Source of the DNA: Berghia stephanieae
Taxonomy: Eukaryota > Mollusca > Gastropoda > Nudibranchia > Aeolidiidae
NCBI GenBank assembly: GCA_034508935.3
Contig: CM067444.1
Location: 84,372,793-84,436,792 of the forward strand
Length of the DNA: 64,000 nucleotides
Direction: 5' to 3'
Shown piece by piece: positions 1 through 12,379 of the stretch. Positions within the stretch are counted from its first letter, which is position 1. Every line of letters begins with the position of its first letter. Both the position numbers and the translations under genes were made by a program. The notes beneath the pieces were generated by a model, which ran no database searches, was not told where the DNA came from, and saw only the letters and a program-made list of their open reading frames with translations.

Positions 1-345
1 GGCCTCACACTGTGGGCAGAGAGGTCACTTGCTGTGTCTTCTATCCCCATAACATGTATATGTCTTCCCTTTTCATGTTCATGTTACTGTCTTTGTTCTG
101 GGTTAAGATTGTTGGGGTTTTTTTCTCTCCTTGTCTTTGTGGGGATCCTTCTATTGGAGGGAGGCAGTCAAAAGTATATTACCTTTTTTTTGAGAGATTA
201 TATTTTTTTCTTAGCAAATCATCTCTCTGATATGTACTATTATAGTCATTAGTTTTAAATAAATTGTTCTTCGTAAAAATTTGAGTGTTCCATAGAGGGA
301 CACTTTGCTTGTGCCCTGTTTGAACTTTTAGGTAATGTCAAAATA
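1..345 (+). repeat. SINE-A copy, cut by window edge
   Basis: The stretch begins with a gggcagagaggtcacttgc-type head, runs through the segment containing ctctgatatgtactattata, and ends near the gtgccctg segment. The same order of blocks recurs at 11975-12375, 14715-15078, 15441-15960, 16080-16930 and, inverted, at 52955-53375 and 57960-58490. The (AAAC)-type 3' tail seen in full copies is missing here. The boundaries are approximate. Confidence 0.6.
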
Positions 346-596
346 GGCACCTCTGTGGAACAGCCTTTTAGTGACTCACTCAGTAAGTATTGTTCTGTTA
401 TATATCCAAAGGAGAAAAATAATAAAATTGTAAGCCGTATGCACTAAATTTGAAAAGTATTTCATAGCTGGAGATTAAAAGGTTGTTTTGTTAACAATGC
501 AAAAAATCTGTGAGAAAAGATTTGGTTAAGATTGTCAACATCTTTCTATTTTTGTTCATTTTTTAAATTTTTTATTTTTATACCTGTCATTTTCAG

Positions 597-794
597 GAAC
601 TGAGAGAAGCATGTAGACTAATGCAGGAGTTGGTGGACCGTCTCCATGGTGATAGTGAAAACATCCAAGACTTGAGTAGTCCAGAGAATGAACTACCACC
701 AGCCTACGGTCCCAGTGGAGATGTCTCTTTCGACCATTTGTTCTTGTTGATTAAGAAAGCCAAACAGTGTGTCGATGATATGGAGCAGGGAGGG
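597..794 (+). CDS. Unrecognised gene, penultimate coding exon
   Basis: This 198-nt exon is open in one frame between a pyrimidine-rich acceptor ending tttcag and a GTAATG donor. It encodes residues from ELREACRLM to CVDDMEQGG. Confidence 0.7.
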
Positions 795-1919
795 GTAATG
801 GCTGTTTTTCTCTTCGTTCCACTTTTTTATTTATATTTTTTTTCATGATAAGATCAAATTTGAATAAAGCATCTTTGATCTCACTTGCTTTAATTTTCTT
901 GGATCAGAAATTATGTTTAAGCTATATTTACATAAGGGACACACAAAATTTTTTATGACTGCTAATGTGAGCTGTAAAAAGTGTTGAACAAAAATGAGTT
1001 AAACAATTATTTAAAAAGAACAAAATAAATATTCAACTCAAAATGTTTCAGGCTAGAGAGATGTGAGAATTTATCTTTGCACGACCAGTCTGAAATAAAG
1101 GTGATGCCTCTTGCTCTTTAATCATTTATCAAGACTGGATGTGAGAGACATTTTCTCCCTTCTGTCCAGATTTTATGAAAACAATTTCAATTTTAATTGT
1201 TTTTGTCATCTGAAGAAAGGTTTTGATCCTGAAACATTTTGTGTTAAATATTTTTCTTTTTTCTTTTTTAAAAAGTCCACAGCTTCTCACAGTTTAATCT
1301 TCATCCTGAGCAATCACCAGTCTATAATGGCTTGATCATCTTCCGCAGTTTTATGGCATTTCTACAAGGCTATAGGAAGGGGTCGACTCCTCATCATCAG
1401 AAAAAAAAATGCAATTCTTTGTCATTTGTTTAGTTACTTAATAGCAACTCTGCAAACCTTGCAAACAATTCTGCCTTGTTTGTGTCGTACAAAAAAGCCC
1501 TTGAGTATTTTCATCAAACAAGATTTTTCCCGGTGAATCTATGGAATGCACTAAATTCCTTGAGAGTATTAACTCGTTTTTAATTTGGGTGTGCCTTTGT
1601 GGATATTGAAAGTGACCTCCTCATATACATCTCTTTTACCCAAACTGTGCTCTATCCAGTTACATTTCACATGTATAAAGATGTTGTTGATTCCACCCAC
1701 CAGGTGTCTCATCTACGTCGATTTAGTGCCAGGCAGTGGCAGTTGGAGGAGATGGAACCCATGGAAGATTTCAAAATTCCAGTCATACCAGTCATTGAAT
1801 GCACCAATCAGCGTAGTGGACAAACATTGTCTCAAGCCTCCCTGCCTCACTGGACCAAGAGGAAGGAGCTCAAGAGGAGTAACTCATCATCCTCTCTTAC
1901 ACTCCGAAGATCTGTGTGA
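597..1919 (+). CDS. Last two coding exons of an unrecognised gene
   Basis: Two exons join in frame: 597-794 (66 codons, phase 0 at both ends) and 1704-1919 (71 codons plus TGA). The first exon has a tttcag acceptor and a GTAATG donor; the second has a cacccaccag acceptor. The joined peptide starts with a helical, probably coiled-coil segment (ELREACRLMQELVDRL). It then has an acidic proline-containing linker, a second helix (HLFLLIKKAKQCVDDMEQ), and a basic serine-rich C-terminal tail (KRKELKRSNSSSSLTLRRSV). I see no catalytic motif or membrane segment, and I do not recognise the family. The rest of the gene lies left of the window. Exon borders and the shared frame make it a real gene end; its function is unknown. 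Confidence 0.72.
1090..1330 (+). repeat. Fold-back 1 repeat arm with hairpin-GAAAC motif
   Basis: The core at 1210-1235 reads CTGAAGA, a short AGG/CCT stem with a T-rich loop, then GAAAC. It is followed, after a T-rich run, by an agtccacagcttctcac block shared with copies at 3915-4185, 6060-6195, 7030-7420, 40870-40980 and 41915-42235. The copy lies in the last intron of the unrecognised gene. Confidence 0.5.
1704..1919 (+). CDS. Unrecognised gene, terminal coding exon
   Basis: The exon follows the acceptor ttccacccaccag and encodes VSHLRRFSARQWQLEEMEP through a serine-rich end (SSSSLTLRRSV) and a TGA stop. The position right after a phase-0 exon fits a last coding exon. Confidence 0.7.
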   Translation: MSHLRRFSARQWQLEEMEPMEDFKIPVIPVIECTNQRSGQTLSQASLPHWTKRKELKRSNSSSSLTLRRSV

Positions 1920-1929
1920 AAATATTTGA

Positions 1930-2006
1930 AATAAAAAAATTCTCACAAAAGTACAGTATATTTGTAATAAAATAGATAATGAATTGTTAGTCCAGAACTT
2001 AATAAA
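1930..2006 (+). terminator. Polyadenylation signals of the first gene
   Basis: Three AATAAA hexamers lie at 1930-1935, 1966-1971 and 2001-2006, beginning 11 nt after the stop codon. Which one is used cannot be told from sequence. Confidence 0.5.
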
Positions 2007-3910
2007 AGATCTAATTAGCATGCAAGAGAGTTAAAACATACTTTCTGTATTTCTGTTGTCAGATGAATGTTGTTGGAAGTAGGCTGAAAAGAAAATGACT
2101 GTCGACATCATTTTACAGAATGACTTGTTGCTAAGCTTGCTGCTCCATAAATTTTACAGTTGCTGAGTGTGCCAAAAATATACAAATTGTTTGATATTGT
2201 CATGATGCAGTATTGTACAGGAGGAAAGTCTCACGATATTGAAAGTGGAAGAGATGATTTAGTTTTGAGAGACATTTGACTCATTGCTGTTTCCATTCAA
2301 ACACAATTATCTCTTTTAAAAGTTTCTTGACAGGCCTTTTATTTTAGCGAAAAAGTATTAGATTTCATTTTATTAACGCAAACAGCTCTGTAGGAAATCT
2401 TTTCAAATACATTGATGTAAACAGCTATTTCTTTATTGTTGCTTCAAGTACATTTGTATGATTATGATTATGAAAATACTTCCATTGTTTTATAATCATG
2501 TTTTTTTTTGTTTGTTTTTTTGTATCCAATTGTCTTAATCGTAACAAATAATGCATTTACAGACATTAATAATGAACGTATTTCAATTTTGTTGTAACAA
2601 TCAAGATATGCTTGTCATGTCAGCAAAAATGTACGTGTTCTGGTGCTTCTATTTCTTCTTCTTGTTGTTGCTATCAATTTCTTGAGATTGTTGTATTGTT
2701 ATTTTATGATGATGATATTATCATCTGTTTTCTTTTCAACTAGTAAAGATGAGCTGCCCAAATTCTCTCTCACTCTCACACCCCCCCTCTCAGTGCATTT
2801 AAAATGTTCATAAATAACTTTTATGATGTTTGGTGTCTGTTTGAAATTGTCATTGACAATTGACACTCCTTTGTTGTTTTTCAGCATTTGTGCTTTAGTT
2901 ATTCAAAGATCTCATCTGTTTGTTGGGGTGAAAAATCAGCTGTATTATATAAATGTCAGCTGATTCTGTATTGCTCAATGATAACTTCAATTCAATTCAT
3001 ATTTTGAAATTAATTGATGATGCCTCAGTAATGACAAGAATTAGAAATAACTGTTAGAGAAGAAAGTTTTATTTGGAGATTTTGCATGTTATAAAAGTTG
3101 TATTTAAACTGGGGATGTAAAAGTCGTATTTAAACTTGGGGTTTTATATTTTGGTCCCTCATTTCCACTTAATCGAGGGATCATTTCTCTAATGTAAAAG
3201 GTTTTTAAAAATTAAAAGAAGAGAAGAAATTTAAAATGCAATGGCTGATTACAAAATCATAGATTCCGCAATGAGACGGATTTTTATTTTGTCTCTTTTA
3301 TTTCATCAAGATTTGCTCTCATTTCATCCCAAAAGTCTTGTATAGCTTTCTTGTCGATGGTTAACTAGGATGTGAAATCCACACATTGTCAAAGCATAAA
3401 AATGGTATTTGGGCATTGAGTTGATGAATAGTTGAAATAGCTTTACTGATTACTTAACTAATAAAACGCTTTCAGCACGATAAGTGGATATTGCGTTATA
3501 CAAATGCTCAAGTTGTTTTTTTGTTTTTTTTGTAATTAAAATCATTTTTTGGTACACAGCCACCAATATTAATTTTATTATAGTGTATTCTAACACATTC
3601 CAAATAACTTGTCATCATTGAGGCGAGGTTTTGAATAGAGGTTTCAATTTGAAAAGGTTGGCAGGTCTGGATAAAATGACGTGAAGGAAAATGGAATCGG
3701 GTCTTATCAATTATATATGGACCATACAACTATTGGAATCTCTTTGCATTATTCTTTTCATTTATTTATATCTGCTTTTTCAAATAAGTCAATATGATAT
3801 ACAAACTAAAAAATCCTGTCAACTCTGCAAATTCAGCTTCATTGCAATGTTTCAGAAGTGTTAAATTAAAATAAATTTTACAGCTTAAAACAAAAAAATA
3901 AACCCCAAAA
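2007..3910. other. AT-rich flank, no gene seen
   Basis: This is the 3' flank of the first gene. It is AT-rich and short open frames show no recognisable protein. I see no clear repeat boundary; a CT/poly-C patch lies near 2766-2791. Confidence 0.5.
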
Positions 3911-3914
3911 TACT

Positions 3915-4185
3915 CAACACAGAATGTTTCGGGCCCACCATTGTTTATCCTGACACTGACTGGACGTACAGAGACCTTTTATCCTGTTTATATGGAATTT
4001 CATGTAAAGCTTTACCGCTTTGATTCGTTTTATCCTTGGCTGTAGACAGGGTTTGGACCTGAAACATTCAGTGTTGTCTTTTTTTTTTTTTTTTAAATTA
4101 TTTTTTGAAGCTGTTGTATTCATTTTTGTCTAATGCTTTCTACAGTCCTCAACGTCTAACAGCTTAGTGTTCAATACTGGTTCCT
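3915..4185 (+). repeat. Fold-back 1 repeat, two arms
   Basis: The left arm carries the motif inverted (gaatgtttcgggcccacc) and the right arm carries it direct (gtttggacctgaaacattc). The downstream block gaagctgttgtattcatttt and the end cgtctaacagcttagtgtt match the other copies. Confidence 0.55.
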
Positions 4186-4574
4186 CTTGTTTTGTCTAAT
4201 TGATTATTCTGTACCTCATAAATATGTCCCTGAAAATTCATTTTGGTGCAATAATTTATACACTCATATCAACTTTTTAAATTGTTGATTTAATATGCTT
4301 TGCTCACAACTGTATTAATCATTCCATCATTTGTGTCAAATAATTTATCAAGTTTATTATAACCACAGTTACCTTGTAACTCATTTCCAATTGGGTAATA
4401 CATATATATGCTTAAATAATTTACCCAGCCACACGACTCACTTGTATATGAAATATTGATGATTTGATCATTTGTTGTTTTTTTCCAAAATACTCACAAA
4501 AAAATTAGTGGTCTGTAGTGGTCCCTTAGCTTGTTGCTTGTGTCTCGTGTTTTAAAGTTTTTATTTACTTTGGT

Positions 4575-4984
4575 ATGCCTAACTGTAACATCATTCCATT
4601 CTACTGCTGGTGCTTAATTTGTGTTCTATTTACTCTCTGTCTAAACAACAAAGCAAATTTAATCATACTCTGGAACTGTTTACCATCCAGCCTTAAAAAT
4701 TCAGCATCTATAAGCATCTTAAAAGAAACTTTAAGACACACATTCAGTGGTGGGATTCTTCCTCTTCCTTTTCTTATCCTCGAATATCATATTTTGTGTT
4801 TTCGAAAAAGGACTTGGGAGGATCGCATAGTGAGAACTGCTGTTTATGTCCCTCTTTAAGTCGTGATTTTTGCACTCTCTGCAAAATTTTTGTCTGAAAT
4901 CGGCCTTGGGGAGTACCCTCTCCGATTATCCCAAACATGTCCAGAACTCCTTCCTAAAGAGATAAGCTGCACAATATAAATGTA

Positions 4985-5037
<53 letters not shown>

Positions 5038-5054
5038 TATTATTATTATTATAT
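4575..5054 (+). mobile_element. 5'-truncated CR1/L2-like LINE 3' end with (ATT)n tail
   Basis: A degraded frame shows LWNCLPSSLKNSASISILKE, matching the conserved WNxLP...S..S...FK segment at the C-terminus of CR1/L2-type reverse transcriptases; compare WNELPRGLRECKSLPTFKK in the copy at 21480. The 3' end (gcacaatataaatgtac) passes directly into about 65 bp of (ATT)n. Only the last part of the element is present. Confidence 0.65.
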
Positions 5055-5534
5055 AGGTAAATCCAAATTCAGGCAAGTTAAAGATTCTTATTGGAAAAAA
5101 GGCCATGAACCGAGATGCAATGCTATGCGAAGAAGATAATTTCTGCGACACAAAAGTACATCACTATTGAGTTATTTTGAAAATGCTTGGTTTTGCTTTT
5201 GCCTTTGACTATTACCATCACTAATTTTATTATTATTTCTAAAATAATATTCCAAACAATATGGAATTTGTCTCAGAATAATTGTTGAAGCATACAAATT
5301 CCTACAAATTAAGTGACTAACAGTTCTCAGAGCTATAACAATTCAAATTTGAATTATAGGATCCAATAGATTTCCCACAATCCCTTCCATTATGTGACCC
5401 CAGACATAATGCTGTTTTTGAGGTGTCTTTAAAAATTCTTGAATGGATTTACTTGAAAATCCTTTTATTATAAGATTTCGATATAAAGTAAATGAAATAA
5501 ATTCCCATTATTCATCCCCAAGGAAGCATTTGTC

Positions 5535-5705
5535 TTTAGGGTCTATTCCAAGGGAAGACTGGAATAACCCATGCATCAGTGCAGGACTATAAAGTGAGCT
5601 AGGATGAGGTGACTTGCTCAAGGCCATAAAGCCTGGCTGAGAGTCGAGCTCTGTACTTTCTGGGTACAATGAAAAAAACCATGCACTGCTCCATGCTGCC
5701 TCCCT
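5535..5705 (-). repeat. SINE-D copy (tRNA-like head)
   Basis: On the minus strand the copy reads tRNA-like head, then a block with gccttgagcaagtcacct, then a gaatagaccct end. The copies at 19895-20072 (minus) and 21189-21428 (plus) have the same order. The B-box-like part is gagctcgactctcagc. Confidence 0.55.
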
Positions 5706-6059
5706 GCCAAAAATAATCCAACTGCACAGCAGAATGTAACTCGGGTGATTTGAATTGACATATCGACATTGTAAAAAATGTTATATGTAATGTCTCACCA
5801 TCCTATATTAATCTAATGATATTCAATTGCTTTGTTGTTACCACCATTGACTACCACAAACACAATTGCAACCATTTGCAATTATTGTTTTACATGTAAA
5901 AATTGTTTGAATAGCTTGATCAATCCACATAACAAATAAGTTCAAGTTTCTTAGAGTCAAACAAAACTTCAAGAAAACAAAGAAAAGTGTTTTGGATTTA
6001 ACAGCCTTCTTCACCCAGAAACTAAAACAGTTAAATTTAAGTGTTTTCGCAGTTGACAA

Positions 6060-6195
6060 AAAAAAAAAAAAAGGGTTTTGAACTTGAAATGTTCTGTGTG
6101 AAGAATTTTGTTCTTTTTTGAAGCTGTTATTTTCAATTACTCAATACTTTTCACAGTCCATAGCCTTTAACAACTTATCATTCACTTCAAGTTGC
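6060..6195 (+). repeat. Fold-back 1 fragment
   Basis: The segment aagggttttgaacttgaaatgttc followed by gaagctgttattttcaat and cagtccatagcctttaacaa aligns by eye with the right arm of the other fold-back 1 copies. The hairpin core is decayed here. Confidence 0.45.
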
Positions 6196-6497
6196 TTTCA
6201 ATGTCTTATTGTTCTTTTCACATTTCTAGAGCAGCTAACTCTTGTGTTGTAAAATCCTTCTGTCTCTTTTCTTTGAATGGATTTATTGTACTTTGGAGAT
6301 GAGCTTCAAAACTGATTTAAAGAAAAGTCTTTGTTGTGTCTGTGGATTTAAAAACCTTGTTGTTTTACAATTGATTGTATAACAATCACATTTGATTTTG
6401 ATTTTTTAGAACATTGGGCCAGCACAAAATAAAATAACTTTCTCCTTTTAGAGAATTAAAGCCTATCATAACCTCAGCCAACGGGAACATTTTATTT

Positions 6498-6701
6498 CCC
6501 ACTGATAGTTGGCTCTTGGAATATACCACTGTTCCCTATTTGAACTAGCCTCCTTTGTTTTACTTTTTCCTGGGCTCTTTTATTGAAAAATCTAGAATTA
6601 TTTTTTATTATCCCATCTTCTTTCTTTTTACTAGCGCTGAAATGTCCTAAATGTGTTTCAGTTTCTGTAAAACCTTTAAAAACAAATAAACAAACAAATC
6701 C
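6498..6701 (+). repeat. SINE-A 3' fragment with (AAAC)n tail
   Basis: The fragment carries the last third of SINE-A: ggaatataccactgttccc, actagcgctgaaatgtcc, then the aaacctttaaaaacaaat tail that marks the family's 3' end. The 5' part is absent. Confidence 0.6.
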
Positions 6702-7029
6702 ACTGCACAAGTCTTAAATTTTAAATTTTTTCTTTTCTTTCCACAATATGTTAATCCATAACAATGTTGATATCTCTTGTTGCTTTTTGCTCAGCTAGTC
6801 ACAATATTTATTTATACTCATTTATATAAATTATGCTTTATTTATATTTTCATGCATTTCATTTGATTTCATTCATTGGGTAGCCAAAAAATAATTTTTT
6901 TTCAAAAATTGAAATGTTATAATTAGACAGATCTGTAAATCGATAAATGAAATTTTGCAGAAGACAGCTGAGATGATAAATAAGGCAATATTCCACCATG
7001 CAGGAAGTATAGTAGAATAATTCCCCAGA

Positions 7030-7420
7030 GAGTAATGAACAAAAATGAATAAAACAGCTTCAGAGATGAGCAAAATGTTTGACAATGAATGCCTCAGGCT
7101 CAAAACCCTTCTTCAGTCAACAACAAAAACAGTCAAAAAGGTAATAACTAATGTAAAATCCCGACCAGATAGGAGACTAGTTCCTTGTATTTCCTCTTTG
7201 GATAAACAGATAATTCCCATCTGTGTGGATTTTATGTAAAGTATGATCATTTTAATTGTTTTTGTTGATGGCTGAAGAAGAGTTTTGAGCTCGAATTGTT
7301 CTGTTTTATGTACCTATTTCATTCCTTTTTGAAGCTACTACTATATTCATCTTTGTTAAATTTTTTAAAAACAGTCCACAGCGTCTAGCAGCTTAGTTGT
7401 CACTCTAGTAATGCCTTAGC
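7030..7420. repeat. Fold-back 1 repeat, both arms
   Basis: The left arm has the motif on the minus strand (ggctcaaaacccttcttcag) and the right arm on the plus strand (ctgaagaagagttttgagct). About 140 bp separate them. The right side ends with cagtccacagcgtctagcag, as in the other copies. Confidence 0.6.
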
Positions 7421-7677
7421 AAGCCTTTATACATTCCTTGCTGTGAATGCTTTTAGTTACATGAATACTTTCTTGCCTTTTTCCATTCTCCTATCTCCCT
7501 TGAATAGGAAATGCATCGCAACTTGATTGTTACAATTTTCAATGTTTTTAATTCATGTCACCATTGAACATTTTAGAATGGCATTGATATCAAGTTCCTG
7601 TTGTTATTAATTTGTTTTGTGTCCTTCCACTTCTTTTCACCAACATTCCATGTCAAGTTAGTTAAATAATGAAATGT

Positions 7678-7800
7678 GACCTTTAACTTAAGTGTGTGTC
7701 TGACCTGTAGCCTCAATGTTTGTCTAACCATTAGCCGTAATGTTCATCTGACCTTTAATCTCATTGTGTTTGATCTTTAATCTCAATGTGTATCTGACAT
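7678..7800. repeat. Imperfect 24-bp tandem repeat, about five units
   Basis: The unit gacctttaatctcaatgtgt plus about four bases recurs about five times with substitutions, for example gacctgtagcctcaatgttt and gatctttaatctcaatgtgt. It is an old minisatellite. Confidence 0.6.
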
Positions 7801-9424
7801 TATTTCGGAGTAAGCTAGACAAAGAAAATTTATTTTAAAGTCAAAGTGATTAGAATTATTCACAGTTTGAGAAATTGCATCCATCCAAACATCATTAAAG
7901 CGTAATGTTTTGGCCTTAAATTTCATCATTTAGACGACTGAATTTCTGCATTTGGTTTATTCCACCATATAATATTGAGGTGAAAGGTCACTGGATCATT
8001 CCAAAGATTTTTCATTCCATTTTCATGTCGGGTTCTTCCTTTCTGTGCCAGTAACATTAAACATTCCTCCATCTTGACTGGTATATTTATTTATGTGAAA
8101 ACGTTCATACACATGACTGGGTTGTACCGTAAGGTGGATTTCGTAATGCTTTGACACAAAAAAGACTGACAATAATATCAAATTGTTTTGAAGGATTCAG
8201 TTTTCCTCATTTTCTCTGGGTTTAAGAATGAAATATAATCCAAAATTTGAATGTCTATCTCCCCTCCGGAAAAAACCCAAAACAGAATAAGTTTCTCAAA
8301 GTGTCGAAATAGTGTGGACAAAGTTGACATGGTATGCTTCTATTCATATCTTTTGAGAAGCCATTTCTGTTATTTTTTCTGTGCCAGCCTTTACGTATTT
8401 TGGTTACCTGTGGTTATTTAATTCCAATAATTCTTTCAATGACTTGATATTGAAGTCTTTTTGTGTCGAGAAGTTACAAATGACCTTTCAGTCATTACAC
8501 CTCATATGGGCTATGAATATTGAGCACTTTGTTTTTCTATATTCCATTTTGTCCTAAAGCCAAGTAAGAATTCACACGAACCAAACCATGCAATTGTTTA
8601 AACAACTTTTACCCCTTCCCCTTAACATTAATTCTGTGTTAAAGCACATTTCTTTCGTGTCACTTAGCTATAATTGCCAAAAAGCCAATTATATTATTAC
8701 ACTTTTAAAAATCATATAAGTATCCTTCAGAGTCCCTGATTATAGTACTTCAATTAAAACACATCTATATGGAATCTAATTTTATATTTATCATCTCTAA
8801 TCTGCTTCGAATGACAATAATACTTTTAATATTTGCTTTGGCAAACCTTTCCTCACACTTTAATTCAAGGCAATGATTAATCCAAAGCTTACAACTGCAA
8901 AGACTCTAAAAATTGACATAGTTTATTTTCCATACTCAACGCAAAAAACAAAACAAAACAAAACAAAACATACAATTAAAAAAACCAAAACAACAAAACC
9001 CACTCGCTGACCTTACCTATTTACCCAGAATCCAACAGCCACTTCAAATCATTGTATCATCTTATTTTACAACTATTAAACTGACTCAGTCAAAACTAAA
9101 AGTTGCTGTTGATGCTTCTTAGAGATATTATGAGTAATTTTTTGACAGCTTGTCACATTTCATTCTTTCATAGTGCCAACTTTCCACATTGACAATGAAT
9201 CATTGAACTATTTCCAACAAAATGATATTTTAATATTTCTTTTTCAAAGTTAGACGATCTCCATCATGCATTTTCATCATTTAACTCAACCATAAGGGTA
9301 ATCATTTCCTTTCATTCATATCCTTGACCTACTGAAATGTTTTAACTCATCTACCAGAAATTACACGTTATCAAGTCTGATGCTGCTTTTATGTTTACCA
9401 AAGTATAGTCTGGTCAGATCAAAT
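7801..9424. other. AT-rich intergenic stretch, no gene seen
   Basis: No frame with a recognisable protein, no RNA gene and no clear repeat border was seen. An (AAAAC)n run lies at about 8945-8970. Confidence 0.45.
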
Positions 9425-9600
9425 TCAGAAATGTGTGATTGAAACAGTGCCAGACAAAGCAGAAAGAAAAATACAAGAAATAATCAACCCAAAAAACATC
9501 AGCTTGTTTCAATTACAGTTAATATTTTTGAAATTATTTTTTCTTGTATTTGTCTTTCTGCTTTGTCTGGCTATGTATCATAAACACCTTTTGGGGTTTT
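9425..9600. repeat. Hairpin MITE-like repeat
   Basis: The left arm gaaacagtgccagacaaagc pairs with the right arm gctttgtctggctatgtatc across a roughly 75-bp AT-rich centre. A second copy with the same arms lies at 20580-20760. No protein is encoded. Confidence 0.5.
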
Positions 9601-9849
9601 TATCTTTCACCAGTGCTTGCACCCAAAATATTTACTTTCATATTTTATACTTAAAAATTATCCATTTCTCTCATCCCCAATTATTTAGGAGTAGCTCGTG
9701 TTCTCTGTTTTTTGGGGTTTCTCCTTTCTTCTATATTTGTTTTTTTCCCAAAAGCTTTCCGTATTGATGTTTTAATAAGCCTTGCTTTTGCAGCACCAAA
9801 ATGTGTTGTTTTTATGTGACTATTACAGAATCTCCTGTATTAAGTGATA

Positions 9850-10120
9850 ATAATAAAATGGAATAAAAGCCTCAATTTCATTAAAGGTGACCTGATGATC
9901 TAAACGATTTTGGGCATCCTCTTTGTCAACAAAAAAACGATGAATGAGATACTAAAAATGAACTAAAGGTGAGAGGATGGCATTGTTAAGGCAAAAAAAA
10001 GTGTCTTTAATGTCTCATTCATCTTGTTTTGTTGACAAAGGGGAAACCCGAAACATCCACATTAGGTCTTCTTAAATTAAATTGTATCTTCTATTCCATT
10101 TTATTATTGTGTTTTTAAGA
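9850..10120. repeat. Fold-back 2 repeat, inverted arms of about 90 bp
   Basis: The left arm (from aatggaataaaagcctcaat through gggcatcctctttgtcaac) is the inverted match of the right arm (gttgacaaaggggaaacccg through cttctattccatttta). The right arm holds a GGG/CCC hairpin followed by GAAAC. Further copies lie at 22790-22945 and 37585-37805. Confidence 0.65.
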
Positions 10121-10363
10121 AAAATTCTTTGAGCTTCAATTGTATTATTATCCCTGTTAATTGCATTCACCCAATTATGGGCACCCCCCCCCCCCACACC
10201 CCCCAACCCTAGACCTCAGTTGTGTAAACATCTTTTAAAAAACAAAAACAAAGCAAATTGAAATAATAAACCCACTTCCTGAACTGTCCAAATTCACACA
10301 GACAACGATTGAGATAAATGATTAAAGCTTGTACATTTCTAAAACTTTTGTTTAATAATGATA

Positions 10364-10435
<72 letters not shown>

Positions 10436-10447
10436 TAATAATAATAA
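10364..10447. repeat. (AAT)n microsatellite
   Basis: This is about 80 bp of AAT units with a few single-base interruptions. Confidence 0.9.
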
Positions 10448-10924
10448 CAATAATAAAATAATAGCCAATGCAATGAAAGAGCTGAAGTCTGATATTTTTG
10501 GAGTTACATTGCTATATTAGATTTCAGTATTATTATATTATTATTACAACTACACACTATGACCATGACACCCATGAGTTATCACCATTAGTATTATTTG
10601 TCAATGTTTACTGTAGAGTATTACATTTAGGATCCTTCAATAAATATAAAATACGTATGTATCACCGATTGCCATTTGGTGCACACCAGACATGCCAGAT
10701 ACGCAGTGTTCCCTTCCTTTGTTTTAAACTTTATTGGGTCAAGGTCATAGTTTAAATTCAAATTTCATTCTATAATGTGTCTGTATCAAGTAAGAGCAGC
10801 CTTGACTCATTTGTCTAAATGCACAGAGCACTTAATTGGGATAATAAGATATTTGAATCTGTTTCCTGTTTTTGTTAAAGACTAACTGAACTGAACGTGT
10901 ACTTATTGCATCTCTGATAATACA

Positions 10925-11035
10925 AGTTGTTATGGGCTCGTTGTACTACTCCCAAACCAAGGCAAGATATTGTCTATTACGGCAATGTTAAATCAACCCA
11001 TTATAGCTTTAGGTGATCAGACCTGCTAATATGTA
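10925..11035. repeat. Short palindromic MITE, degraded copy
   Basis: The arms ttatgggctcgttgta and ggtgatcagacctg resemble the ends of the copies at 20262-20395 and 62636-62793. This copy is diverged. Confidence 0.4.
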
Positions 11036-11814
11036 CACACAGATTCAACTCAGTTATTTGGCCAAACACTACTATAACTTTATTCTATTCTTTCTCATCA
11101 ACATTCCATATTTTAGCCACCTCTGCCTTAATTTTTAGACAGTTAATTTTTACCCAAATGTCTTGTCATTTTGTAGACATCCATTTTTCGCAAACGTTTT
11201 ATGTTGTCTCTTAAACAAAAAAATAAATAATAATAAATGATATGGAATCTTTGATGATTATCGACATTTTTTGGCCCATTAACTCAATCTGGTTTTATAT
11301 TGGAATAAACAGCTGCTGAAAATTGTTTTAAATTCAAATATTCGGAGATATAAAATTTTAGATTTTTTTTTCACTTTAAGCAATTGTTATTCCATTTTTT
11401 TAAACAAATAAATTGGACCTTACTTTGATATTTTTGATCAAATAAAATATTCACATGTTCAGAATCCAGATTAGCTCAACATGATACCAGTTTCTGCCAA
11501 TGGGTTACATAAAAATGGTGCTTAAAGTCTTGTAGTTGTAGCTATTATCCTTTGATATTTCTGTAAGACACGTACACTGTCAGATACATTTGAGTTATGG
11601 TGATGATTTGTTGGTTTATTTATTTATCATCTTGATTATTGCTGTCATTTGAATTCATGTTCTACACAACACTGATCATCAAATCAATCATGCTCATACT
11701 CAATCTGTATATTATTGTTTTACAATATTTTGTTGTTTTATGCTCTTTTGTAATACACGCAATTTAATTTGTCCCAAACTCTTTATATTTAATTTCAATG
11801 TATGAAGTGGGTGG

Positions 11815-11925
11815 AACTCTCCTAAGGGCGGGGGAATTTCGACCTGCTGGTCTAGAGGATGCTTTAATTCTCCACTTTTGCTGTGTCATCTATCGTAAAA
11901 CCTTTAAAAACAAACATACAATATC
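11815..11925 (+). repeat. SINE-A 3' tail fragment
   Basis: A fragment ending in gtaaaacctttaaaaacaaa matches the SINE-A 3' tail; the preceding gctttaattct block is also shared. Confidence 0.4.
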
Positions 11926-11974
11926 AATGCCAATCATCTTTGATCATTTGAATTGTGTCAAAACTTGATTAGGG

Positions 11975-12375
11975 TCTTTTGACCTCCCATGGTGGGCGTA
12001 GAGGCCACAATTGCTGTGTCTTTTATCCCCCTATATATGTTTTCCTTTTCCAGGTTGCTTTCTTTCCTTCTCTTGGAATAGAATTACAAAAGCTCTATCA
12101 GTACACTGATGTAGTTTTTTTTGTGAATATATTTTGTTAACATTTTGAGTGTGTATTCCCCTCAGATGGATCCTGTGTCTGGATGAGACTTTAAGATGAT
12201 CTCAATGCAAGTACATTGAGATTATTATGCTCTTTAAATCTACTTCTGTTCACTATTTGAACCAGTCCCTTTAACATTTTTTTTCTCGGGTGCTTTTGAT
12301 TGTAAATCAGTAATTTTTTGACTATCCCATTTTTTTTTTTACTGTGTAAAAACTACAATTGCTGCAGTATTAGGC
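11975..12375 (+). repeat. SINE-A copy
   Basis: The head gacctcccatggtgggcgta is followed by the ctgtgtcttttatccccct block, the tctggatgagactttaagat block and a partial 3' region. Parts of the middle are missing. Confidence 0.6.
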
Positions 12376-12379
12376 AATT

